A program made the position numbers and the translations under genes. Shown here one piece after another: positions 8,185 to 15,883 of a stretch of DNA of 64,000 nucleotides. The notes beneath the pieces were generated by a model, which saw nothing but the letters and a program-made list of their open reading frames with translations, made no database searches and was not told where the DNA came from. The stretch is from Alphaproteobacteria bacterium LSUCC0719. Lineage in GTDB: Bacteria; Pseudomonadota; Alphaproteobacteria; Puniceispirillales; Puniceispirillaceae. The stretch is from NCBI GenBank assembly GCA_040839025.1, contig JBFPJN010000001.1, positions 620,001 through 684,000 of the forward strand, read 5' to 3'. How positions within the stretch are numbered: the stretch's first letter is position 1; every line of letters starts with the position of its first letter.

Positions 8185-8622
8185 CTACCCCATCAGCCAG
8201 CGTGGCAGGGCGAACAAACCAAGCCCCAGCACATATTTGAAAATCACGAACAATCCGCCAGCCAGTGCCAGACCGATGATAACGCTCTGCACAGCACGCG
8301 GCCTGATCTGGTAGGACAGCGCCGCCGAGGCGATGGCGGTCGGCACCAGAAAGCCGAGCGGCTTCAGCGCGTAGGCATAGGCCACCAGAATGACCATCGC
8401 GACGGCCAGACGCATGAGCGTCGCCAAACCCGGCCAGGCTGGCTCGGCGTCAGGACGCATCACCATCGAGGCCCCAGCCAGAAACGCGACGGCGGAAATC
8501 AACAAAGGAAATGCCTTCGGACCCAAAGGGTCGGCGAAGAAAGGCTCTTCAAGCTGACTGGCGCCCGCTGCGAAGGCGAGCGCCAGAACAGCCACAATCA
8601 GCCCGGTGATCCGGTCTGACAT
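8185..8622 (-). CDS. tctB: Tripartite tricarboxylate transporter small permease TctB
   Basis: This 145-residue membrane protein has four predicted helices. The first (DRITGLIVAVLALAFAAG) is followed by the PFFADPLGPKAFPLLIS motif typical of TctB, which in the family reads as G-P--FP-. It associates with TctA. Its ATG overlaps the tctC stop by one base (TAATG), and tctA starts four bases after it. The family diverges fast, but the position and the motif make this assignment firm. Confidence 0.9.
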   Translation of the reverse strand: MSDRITGLIVAVLALAFAAGASQLEEPFFADPLGPKAFPLLISAVAFLAGASMVMRPDAEPAWPGLATLMRLAVAMVILVAYAYALKPLGFLVPTAIASAALSYQIRPRAVQSVIIGLALAGGLFVIFKYVLGLGLFALPRWLMG

Positions 8623-9584
8623 TACTTCATAACGCCAAGTTCGACCGACATGGAGCGGACCTCACCGATCACGCCGTCGACATAGGACTGGAAGTCACCG
8701 CCAACCATGTTGAACGGGGCCAGACCATTGGCGACCATGGCCTCCTTCCACTCGGAAGAGGCACCAACCTTGCGAAGGGCTTCGGTCCACTGCTTGTAGG
8801 ACGCTTCGGACGCACCTTTCGGGGTGTAAAGACCGCGCCAGTTCACCGCGATCACATCAACGCCCTGTTCTCGTGCTGTCGGGATGTTCTCAAAACCGGG
8901 GATCCGCTCTTCGGTGAAAGAGGCCAGAACCCGCACGTCACCGGACTTGATGAAACCAACAACACCCGAGATGTCACCGGTCATCGCGCTGGTGAAACCA
9001 CCAACAGTCTGGGTAATGGCGTCGGCATCTCCATCAACACCGATATATTTTACCTTCTTGATGTCGGTGAAGCCCTTGCGCTTCAGCGCCATCAGAACCT
9101 TCAGATGGTCAAAGCCACCGGCAGCGGATCCACCAGCGAAGGCATGCTTCGACGGATCTGCGATCACCGCGTCAAGAAGATCGTTCAGGTTCTGGTAGGG
9201 CGAATCTTTTGCCACCACGATGACGCCGGGATCGGCACCGATGGCACCAAGGAAGCGCACCTGATCGGCAGTCATGCCGGAATAGGCGTTTTGCGCGAGC
9301 CGTGTCGCCGTTGCGGTCGAGGCGGCGACAATCAGGTCGGCGTCACTGTTACGCTCGTTAACGACATGGGTGAAGGCGAGTCCACCGCCGCCACCAGCCA
9401 TGTTGGTAACCTGAATCGAGCCGTCATAGGCACCGATGTCAGACATGATCTTGGTGATTGTCCGGCAGGTAAAGTCCCATCCACCCCCGGGGTTTGCCGG
9501 TGCAATACACTCGGCAGCAAATGACTGCGCACTCAGGCCGACGCTGAAGACGGCGGCAAGTGACAGTTTCAGGATATGTTTCAT
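8622..9584 (-). CDS. tctC: Tripartite tricarboxylate transporter substrate-binding protein TctC (Bug family)
   Basis: This is a 320-residue periplasmic receptor. The chosen ATG at 9584 follows a GGAGGA box; an ATG 15 bp further upstream overlaps that box and is less likely. A signal peptide (MKHILKLSLAAVFSVGLSA...SFAAE) is visible, followed by CIAPANPGGGWDFTCR, the typical ligand-binding loop of this family. It is first in the tctC-tctB-tctA-atuA-DUF4387 operon. It is divergent from a TctDE-type two-component system, which probably controls it. Confidence 0.92.
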   Translation of the reverse strand: MKHILKLSLAAVFSVGLSAQSFAAECIAPANPGGGWDFTCRTITKIMSDIGAYDGSIQVTNMAGGGGGLAFTHVVNERNSDADLIVAASTATATRLAQNAYSGMTADQVRFLGAIGADPGVIVVAKDSPYQNLNDLLDAVIADPSKHAFAGGSAAGGFDHLKVLMALKRKGFTDIKKVKYIGVDGDADAITQTVGGFTSAMTGDISGVVGFIKSGDVRVLASFTEERIPGFENIPTAREQGVDVIAVNWRGLYTPKGASEASYKQWTEALRKVGASSEWKEAMVANGLAPFNMVGGDFQSYVDGVIGEVRSMSVELGVMK

Positions 9585-9667
9585 GTCAATTCCTCCCATG
9601 AACAGTAAATGATCAAGACCCGTTAAGGATTTTGCTTGTTCTTTACGCTGTCAGCATTCCTCATTAA

Positions 9668-9686
9668 CCTGACACCATCCTGACAC
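9668..9686 (+). promoter_or_regulatory. Direct repeat CCTGACAC, candidate response-regulator site
   Basis: Two perfect copies of CCTGACAC (9668-9675 and 9679-9686) are spaced 11 bp start to start in the tctC/tctD divergent intergenic region, 15 bp before the response-regulator start codon. OmpR-type regulators usually bind direct repeats one helical turn apart, so this could be a TctD operator. This is inference from spacing only. Confidence 0.4.
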
Positions 9687-9700
9687 GAGACAGCTCCGTT

Positions 9701-10366
9701 ATGAAGGTACTTATAATTGAAGATGCACGCGACTTTGCCCAGCCACTGAAGAATTTCTTCAGCCTGGATGGGCACACCAATGATCATGCCTGCACTCTTG
9801 GTGAAGCCAGGGAGTTCATGGATGTCTCACATTATGACATGATCCTTCTCGATATCATGCTTCCGGACGGTGATGGCCGGAGGTTTCTCAATGAAATGCG
9901 TTCCCGCAATGATGATTCACCGGTCATTGTGATGACCGCCCGCTCGGAAGTATCAGACCGCATTGACCTTCTTGATATTGGTGCTGACGACTATATCGTG
10001 AAACCGTTTGAATTCGCGGAACTTGAAGCACGCTGCCGTGCCGTCCTGCGGAGGCACAAGGGACAAAGCCAGCTGCAACTGGCGTTTGGACAGGTTGTTC
10101 TGCACCCGCTTCTGGCAACGCTTGAACATGGCGGCACGACGCATTCGCTTCGCAACCGTGAGCTTCGCCTGCTTGAGGTCTTCTTCAATTCTCCGGAAAT
10201 CTATTTCACAAAGGAGCAGCTTACCGACCGGCTTTTCTCGATCTCGGAATCGGTGACCGAGAACGCCATAGAGGTCTATATCGGCCGCTTGAGGAAGAAA
10301 CTCGCCGGCAGTGACGCACGGATCGAGACCGTTCGCGGCATCGGATACAGGCTCGTTTCGACATGA
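9701..10366 (+). CDS. tctD: OmpR-family response regulator (TctD-like)
   Basis: This 221-residue protein has an N-terminal receiver domain (acidic pair E7/D8, phospho-acceptor D51 in LLDIMLPDGDG, switch Thr in VMTAR, Lys in IVKPFEF) and a C-terminal winged-helix DNA-binding domain (residues ~125-219, ending RLRKKLAG...IETVRGIGYRL). It overlaps the histidine-kinase gene by four bases (ATGA). It is divergent from tctCBA, so the likely target is that operon, as in classical TctDE systems. Confidence 0.9.
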   Translation: MKVLIIEDARDFAQPLKNFFSLDGHTNDHACTLGEAREFMDVSHYDMILLDIMLPDGDGRRFLNEMRSRNDDSPVIVMTARSEVSDRIDLLDIGADDYIVKPFEFAELEARCRAVLRRHKGQSQLQLAFGQVVLHPLLATLEHGGTTHSLRNRELRLLEVFFNSPEIYFTKEQLTDRLFSISESVTENAIEVYIGRLRKKLAGSDARIETVRGIGYRLVST

Positions 10367-11751
10367 TCCGACCCTCGACAGTACAGCTGTCGCTTCGCAA
10401 CCGGTTGCTGGTGATCTTCGCCATTCTGGTGGCCATGTTCTCGCTGGTTCTGTTCGTCTCCATGCGAACTCTTACCGGCCAGGCGGTGAGCGCGGCACAG
10501 GACGGCCTGCTGAAGGCCGCGGCGGTCAGCATTCTGGAAAAGGTCAGGATCAGCGATGGCGCTCTGTTTTTTGACCTTCCCTATGACACCTTCACAATCC
10601 TCGGCTCGATCGGTGAAGATCGCATCTTTTACCGGATTGATGCCAATTCGGGATTTCTGACCGGCTATGAGGATCTTCCGGTATCGAATTCCTATGGTGA
10701 TGAAAGAACACCTAGCTTTGCGTCGATTGACTATAAGGGAGAGATATTGCGGGTGGCGGCAATCGAAAAACCCGTGCTTGTGGAAGGGCAAAGTATTCGT
10801 ATCCGCGTCCTTATCGGCCAGACATCGAATTTCCAGGCTCAACTGCTTTCAAGGCTGACAGAAAACCTGCTGATCATCGTGGTGAGTTTCTGTCTTTTTG
10901 CCTGGCTTCTGGCGGCGCTGACGGTGAATTCGATGCTCAATCCCATTCGACGGCTTGCTGATGCTGTTGGCAGACGCGGGCCAAATGACCTTCGCCAGGT
11001 AGAGCATCCCACGCCGCAGGAACTGGCACCCCTGATGACAGCGCTCAATGACTTCATTTCGCGGCTTAGTGGCGCTCTCAAGCAGACCGAAATCTTCATC
11101 GCGGAGGCAGCGCACCATATCCGCACCCCACTTGCAACGGTGAAGTCGGAAGGTGAACTCGCCCTGCGCAAAGCTCGGACGCCGGAAAACCGGGCGCATC
11201 TTCGCAATATTGTCAGATCGGTCGAACAGGCCAATCGTTCGGCAACCCAACTGCTTGATCACGCCATGGTGCTGTACCGGATGGAACAGCCCGCGCGGCG
11301 CAAGGTAGGCCTGCTTCAATGTGTCAACGACATGGTTTCCAGCTTTGCACCTTCGGCCGAGCTGCGTGACATCGAGATCATTGTCGACAGCGACATTTCA
11401 CAGGGACTGGAACTGTATCTTGACCAGACACTTCTGGAAACGGCATTGCGCAATCTGCTCGACAACGCGCTGAAATATTCCACTGCCGAGACAACGGTCT
11501 CGATCAGCCTGAATGCCTTTTCAGACAGCTGCAGGATTTCTGTTCGAAACCGGCCAGCAACGATGATTGGAATCGATCCAGAGTTGATGATGAAAAGGTT
11601 CAGCCGCGGCGCAAACGCCACCGATGTTGTCGGGTCGGGTCTAGGGCTGGCCATTGTGCGCGAGGTAATGATGGCGCTTGGAGGCACATTGGAGATCGAG
11701 TTCGAAAAAGGGGGACAACTATGCGCTTCACTGTCATTATTGCGGCCCTGA
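10363..11751 (+). CDS. tctE: TctE-like sensor histidine kinase
   Basis: This 462-residue inner-membrane kinase has TM1 around residues 15-35, a periplasmic sensor of about 130 residues (~36-165), and TM2 around 168-188. A HAMP-like linker begins NPIRRLADAVGRRG. The HisKA domain carries the phosphorylated His252 in AAHHIRTPLATV. The HATPase domain has the N box LRNLLDNALKYS and the G box VGSGLGLAIVRE. The N-terminal domain organisation fits the TctE (2CSK_N) group. Its last 31 bp overlap the start of a periplasmic binding-protein gene, pointing to a sensor complex with a third component. Confidence 0.9.
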   Translation: MIRPSTVQLSLRNRLLVIFAILVAMFSLVLFVSMRTLTGQAVSAAQDGLLKAAAVSILEKVRISDGALFFDLPYDTFTILGSIGEDRIFYRIDANSGFLTGYEDLPVSNSYGDERTPSFASIDYKGEILRVAAIEKPVLVEGQSIRIRVLIGQTSNFQAQLLSRLTENLLIIVVSFCLFAWLLAALTVNSMLNPIRRLADAVGRRGPNDLRQVEHPTPQELAPLMTALNDFISRLSGALKQTEIFIAEAAHHIRTPLATVKSEGELALRKARTPENRAHLRNIVRSVEQANRSATQLLDHAMVLYRMEQPARRKVGLLQCVNDMVSSFAPSAELRDIEIIVDSDISQGLELYLDQTLLETALRNLLDNALKYSTAETTVSISLNAFSDSCRISVRNRPATMIGIDPELMMKRFSRGANATDVVGSGLGLAIVREVMMALGGTLEIEFEKGGQLCASLSLLRP

Positions 11752-12746
11752 TCTGCTGGTGGGGACCGGCGACAGGCATGACAATCGAGCTGGAACGGCG
11801 CTTCGGCGCTGAACAGGCGAAGGAAGACTTCACCATCCTGTCCTCGACGGATATCGAGCTGTTCGCGCCCGTCATCGAGGCATTCGTAGCTGCAAGACCG
11901 AATGTCGCGATCCAGTATGTCCTGGCATCAAGCCGCGACATCTATTCCGAGATCGGTACCGGCGGTGCGCAGTATGATTTGGTCATTTCCTCTGCCATGG
12001 ACCTGCAGATGAAACTGGTCAATGATGGCCATGCTGGCAGTTTTGAAAGCCCTGTAACGGCGGATCTTCCAGACTGGGCCATATGGCGCAACCAGCTTTT
12101 CGGGTTCGCCGTCGAACCAATTGTTCTGGTTGTGTCACGCCGGGATTTCGCCGCGCTACCGACGCCCTCCAGCCGTCGCCATTTCCTCGAAATAATCAGG
12201 TCAAATCCAGCGATCTTCCGTGATCGGCTGATGACCTATGATGTCAACCTTTCCGGCACTGGATTTCTGTTTGCCACCCAGGATGCCCGGCAGTCCGACA
12301 CGTTCTGGCGGTTGTCCGAGGTCATGGGGTCGATGGGAACCAGAGTGTCCTGCTGCTCGGGAGAGATGCTGGCCCGCGTCGAGAGTGGCGAGATGGCCGC
12401 AGCCTACAATGTTGTTGGATCCTATGCACAGGCCCGCGCCGCCAAACACGGCAATATCAAGGTGGTGCATCTCGAGGACTACACCAACATCCTGCTTCGC
12501 ACCGCCTTCATTCCCCGCCGCAGCCCGAAATCCCGTCAAGCTGGCGAGTTCCTGGACTTCCTGCTCAGTCGCAGAGGTCAGGTCATCCTTGAACAACAGG
12601 GAGGCCTGCCGTCGATTTTCAACAGTTCGATAGTTGAAATCACAAATGCAAAGCCGATTGGCCTCAACACCGGATTACTGGTCTATCTGGATAGGTTAAA
12701 GCGGGAAAACTTTCTTCGTGAATGGAACGCTGCGCTTGTTCAGTAA
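11721..12746 (+). CDS. Periplasmic solute-binding protein coupled to the TctDE-like sensor (FbpA/AfuA type)
   Basis: This 341-residue protein has a signal peptide (MRFTVIIAALICWWGPATG) and the overall pattern of ABC-type iron/2-aminoethylphosphonate-like extracellular solute-binding proteins: VDLQ-style lobes, YNVVGSYA, and a C-terminal block with FLDFLLSRRGQVILEQQGGLP. No transporter genes follow. It overlaps the kinase gene by 31 bp in another frame. It therefore probably does not feed a transporter but presents ligand to the periplasmic domain of the kinase, as in three-component systems with a dedicated binding protein. The ligand is unknown. Confidence 0.8.
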   Translation: MRFTVIIAALICWWGPATGMTIELERRFGAEQAKEDFTILSSTDIELFAPVIEAFVAARPNVAIQYVLASSRDIYSEIGTGGAQYDLVISSAMDLQMKLVNDGHAGSFESPVTADLPDWAIWRNQLFGFAVEPIVLVVSRRDFAALPTPSSRRHFLEIIRSNPAIFRDRLMTYDVNLSGTGFLFATQDARQSDTFWRLSEVMGSMGTRVSCCSGEMLARVESGEMAAAYNVVGSYAQARAAKHGNIKVVHLEDYTNILLRTAFIPRRSPKSRQAGEFLDFLLSRRGQVILEQQGGLPSIFNSSIVEITNAKPIGLNTGLLVYLDRLKRENFLREWNAALVQ

Positions 12747-12774
12747 CAAGTGAGAAGGCTCTAATAATTCGTTG

Positions 12775-12838
12775 ATACCAAACGGTATTCTTCTGTTTCC
12801 GTAATTGATGGAGCCTCAATTTCTGGTTGATATCAACC
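12775..12838. other. Two small palindromes in a convergent intergenic region
   Basis: ATACC-AAAC-GGTAT (12775-12788) and the perfect 14-bp palindrome GGTTGATATCAACC (12825-12838) lie between the sensor operon and the convergent MetE-like gene. Neither is followed by a T-run, so they do not look like terminators. They could be protein-binding sites or chance. The rest of the 245-bp gap shows nothing recognisable. Confidence 0.3.
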
Positions 12839-12991
12839 ATGCTTCAGGTCAGCATCGTTCCTGTTTTCACATCATCCTGACAAGCGTGACATGAAAGATC
12901 GGTCGCGGGTGCATTGCAATTCCAATACACCGGCCTGAAGCAAATGAAGGTGACAGCCAGCCAAACGATCCACCGAGATCAGCGGCCGGGA

Positions 12992-14122
12992 TCACCTGCA
13001 GTTTTTTTCCGCCAGATCCGCGCCCTGTCGCAGGTTCGCAAGCTTCTTCCAGGTCACACCCGGATCGATCTTGCCATAGCCGGCAAAGGTGCCAAAACCG
13101 CAATCGGTACTGGCAATAACCCTGTCCACGCCAACAATGTCGATGAACCGGGCAAGCCGCTGGGCAATCAATTCAGGATGTTCGACATAGTTTGAACAGG
13201 TGTCGATCACACCGGGAGCAAGAATTTTGTCATCGGGGATCCGGGCGTCTCGCCACACGGTCCATTCATGCTCATGACAAGGGTTGGCGCTTTCGAACAG
13301 AATGGTACTTGGCCGCGCTGCCAGAACAATATCGATAACCTTCTCCAACGGAATATCGTGGTCGTGCGGCCCTTCATAATTGCCCCAGCACAGATGCATG
13401 CGCATCCGATCCCGGGGAAGTCCCTCTGTGGCCGCATTCAGCGCCTCGACATTTGCGGCAGCAATCTTCAGGAATTCAGTTTCGGATGCATCCTGATACC
13501 CGGTATGCGACGACATTGCGAGGTCGGGACAATCAAACTGGATGTCAAAACCGGCATCAAGGATCGCTTCATATTCCGGCCGCATGGCCGCGACAAGTGC
13601 GCTCAGATACGCCTCATGATCTGGATAATAGCGATTGACTTGAAAGGCCGTGATCAATCCGGGCGATGCGGCATTCATGAAAGCCCTGGTGCCAGCGCCC
13701 TCTTCCTCGAGTGCTGCCTTGTACCGGCGAATATCATCAAGCGCCGGCTGAAGATTAACAAGTGTGACCTCGTCAATACATGATGCGCGTGTGAATTCCT
13801 GACTTCCCATAACAGCGCTGAGTTTTCTGGCAAGATCGGGATGCGCTGCCAGATCCTTTGCCGGCCTGCGTTCAATGTGACCACCAAAGCCGCTTAGCCG
13901 TTCCTGCATATAGGTTGAATATCCGACCTTGCCCAACTCGCCGTCAGAGACGATGGTGACACCTGCCTGACGCTGCAGACGCACCGCTTCATTGATGGCG
14001 ACCTGAACCGTGGTCTCGAACTGGGCGCTGTCATAGGCTTCACCCTTGTCCTTCGCCAACAGGAGGGCCGAAAGATCATCCCCGCGGGGAAGGCTGCCAA
14101 CATGGGTGGTTTCAATTGTCAT
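12992..14122 (-). CDS. Cobalamin-independent methionine synthase II-like protein (MetE C-terminal family)
   Basis: This 376-residue protein corresponds to the C-terminal, zinc-binding catalytic domain of MetE without the N-terminal half. It has TTHVGSLPR at the start. The zinc-site motifs are MHLCWGN, FESANPCHEHEW and ASTDCGFGTF near the C terminus. Stand-alone members include epoxyalkane:coenzyme M transferases and other thiol/methyl transferases, and most are uncharacterised. It is encoded 31 bp after an NTF2-like gene on the same strand. It could transfer a methyl group or demethylate a sulfur compound; the specific substrate cannot be told. Confidence 0.8.
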   Translation of the reverse strand: MTIETTHVGSLPRGDDLSALLLAKDKGEAYDSAQFETTVQVAINEAVRLQRQAGVTIVSDGELGKVGYSTYMQERLSGFGGHIERRPAKDLAAHPDLARKLSAVMGSQEFTRASCIDEVTLVNLQPALDDIRRYKAALEEEGAGTRAFMNAASPGLITAFQVNRYYPDHEAYLSALVAAMRPEYEAILDAGFDIQFDCPDLAMSSHTGYQDASETEFLKIAAANVEALNAATEGLPRDRMRMHLCWGNYEGPHDHDIPLEKVIDIVLAARPSTILFESANPCHEHEWTVWRDARIPDDKILAPGVIDTCSNYVEHPELIAQRLARFIDIVGVDRVIASTDCGFGTFAGYGKIDPGVTWKKLANLRQGADLAEKNCR

Positions 14123-14153
14123 GATGTCTTCTCACAAAAAGGGACTTAACAGG

Positions 14154-14582
14154 TCATTTGATTGTCAGATATCCACGCCGTTCTGAAAACAGCCACTGGC
14201 CGCTTTCAAGGCGGAACCGGTCAGAAGACCCGCCAATCAAAGGCGTCTCGCGGCTATGGGACGCGATCTCATCCTCCGCGTTGGGTGTTGCCGGAAACAA
14301 TTGAATCGTACAACGCGACGTCGCCTCAATCAACGACAGGGCTGTGACCATGATGTTGGTCACAATATGGACCGTCTTGCCTGACTTTCGGGCAAGAAAG
14401 CTCTGCAGAATGTCACTGCGGCCGTGGATGATATCATCAGGCGCCGACGGACGGGTGAAGGTGGCGTCTTCGGTGAATGTCGCGGCAAGGCCATGCCAGT
14501 CGCCAAGATCATTGAGGTACGAATAACGAAGGATCAGCTGCATGCATTCATGCTGGATCAATGCCGTTTCAACGCGTTCCAT
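14154..14582 (-). CDS. NTF2-like (SnoaL-type) protein
   Basis: This is a 142-residue protein of the NTF2-like superfamily. It has an N-terminal helix CMQLILRYSYLNDLGDWHGLAATFTEDATFTRP, the core signature with Asp and Trp lining the cone-shaped pocket. Then come GRSDILQSFLAR and HIVTNIMV, and a C-terminal strand ending SERRGYL. Relatives are aromatic-ring dioxygenase small subunits, ketosteroid isomerases and dehydratases. The chosen start (14582) gives the normal family length; the frame is open to 14774, but that extension looks non-coding. It probably forms an operon with the MetE-like gene. Confidence 0.7.
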   Translation of the reverse strand: MERVETALIQHECMQLILRYSYLNDLGDWHGLAATFTEDATFTRPSAPDDIIHGRSDILQSFLARKSGKTVHIVTNIMVTALSLIEATSRCTIQLFPATPNAEDEIASHSRETPLIGGSSDRFRLESGQWLFSERRGYLTIK

Positions 14583-14808
14583 TGCTTTCCACCATATTGT
14601 CAGAGCGTCATTCACGTTCTGATTAGCAAGTACAACGCGATGTCCGGAAACACAACAGGAAGACCGGGGCGAACGGCTCCCACGAACCAGAGAGCAGCCT
14701 TTGGCAGATCCATCTTCCGGTGCCACCGCGGCCTGACCGGCTGCGACGCCGGCAAGCATGGCACGTCGTGACATGCGGGCCCTTGGCTGTGGGTGGGGTC
14801 AGCTTTGA

Positions 14809-15573
14809 TCAGCTGTCGGGATGGTCTCGTTCGAATACCATCGTCGCGCTGTCAGACGCCTCTGCGACATATTGATAGCCCCCGACCGAAAACGACTTCA
14901 GGTCGGCCGGATCTGTCAGCCGGTTCTGAACAATGTGCCTAGCCATGGCACCGCGCGCCTTCTTCGCAAAGAAGCTGACAATCCTGGATTTACCATCCTT
15001 GATTTCCTTGAAGACAGGCGTAATGACCGGGATTTCCAGAACATCACGGTCAACCGCCGCGAAATATTCCTGGCTTGCGCAATTTACCAGCGCCTGTGAT
15101 CCGACAGCTGCTGCCTGGGCGTTCAGCGCCTCGGCAAGCCGCCCTCCCCAATATTCATAGAGCGATGCCCCCTTCTCGGTCTTCAGCCTGCTGCCCATTT
15201 CGAGCCGGTAGGGCTCGATGGCATCCATCGGCCGCAACACGCCGTAAAGACCGGAAAGAATCCGCAAATGATTCTGTGCCCACGCCATTTCATCGTCATC
15301 CAGCGTAGGTGCCTCCAGGCCCTGATAGGTGTCACCTGCGAAGGCCAGCGCCGCAGCCTTCACCGGCTGTGTTCCAAAAGCAGCAAACCTCTCCGCATTG
15401 AGCGCCGCAAGCGCCGGGCTGATCGACATCAATGACCGCAAATCATCATGGGTAAGGTCACGGGCCACACCTGCCAGCGTTTCGGCATCAGCGGCAAAGG
15501 CAGGTGCCGTGACCGGAGATCGGTCATCCGGGTTCATATCCAGCTTTTTGGCGGGTGAAATAACAACCAGCAT
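14809..15573 (-). CDS. yaaA: Peroxide stress protein YaaA (UPF0246)
   Basis: This is a 254-residue cytoplasmic protein. It begins MLVVISPAKKLDM and contains LNAERFAAF, FAGDTYQGLEA, ILSGLYGVLRPMDAIEPYRLEMG and VNCASQEYF, all conserved YaaA blocks. E. coli YaaA lowers free iron under hydrogen peroxide stress and binds DNA. The start at 15573 follows GGGGAGA and matches the family N terminus; an upstream extension to 15648 is open but non-homologous. Confidence 0.9.
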   Translation of the reverse strand: MLVVISPAKKLDMNPDDRSPVTAPAFAADAETLAGVARDLTHDDLRSLMSISPALAALNAERFAAFGTQPVKAAALAFAGDTYQGLEAPTLDDDEMAWAQNHLRILSGLYGVLRPMDAIEPYRLEMGSRLKTEKGASLYEYWGGRLAEALNAQAAAVGSQALVNCASQEYFAAVDRDVLEIPVITPVFKEIKDGKSRIVSFFAKKARGAMARHIVQNRLTDPADLKSFSVGGYQYVAEASDSATMVFERDHPDS

Positions 15574-15883
15574 AAACATCTCCCCACGTCCGCAGTCTAC
15601 CCCATAGGTAATACAGTCACGCCACAACATCCAGAGGGGAGCTGGCAAAGGGACGGTGGTTTGGCCGGATTTTCAATGTAACGGGGGCAGGAATACCACA
15701 CGGTGGACAGGAATCAGAACGGCAGGGAACGCGCACCCCATTCGGCCAGGCCTTAACCCTGACTTAAATTTACTCTCGCAGCTGTGAAATGGCGGGCGGT
15801 TCGTGCGTGTTACGCTGTCATCCGAAAATCTGAACAAAATGAACAGAAATCCCACCGGATGTGGGGTTCGGGGGACGGACGAG
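15574..15883. other. Divergent intergenic region yaaA / BCCT gene
   Basis: This 310-bp stretch carries the promoters of yaaA (minus) and the BCCT gene (plus). No gene, repeat or confident promoter pair was recognised in it. Confidence 0.4.
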
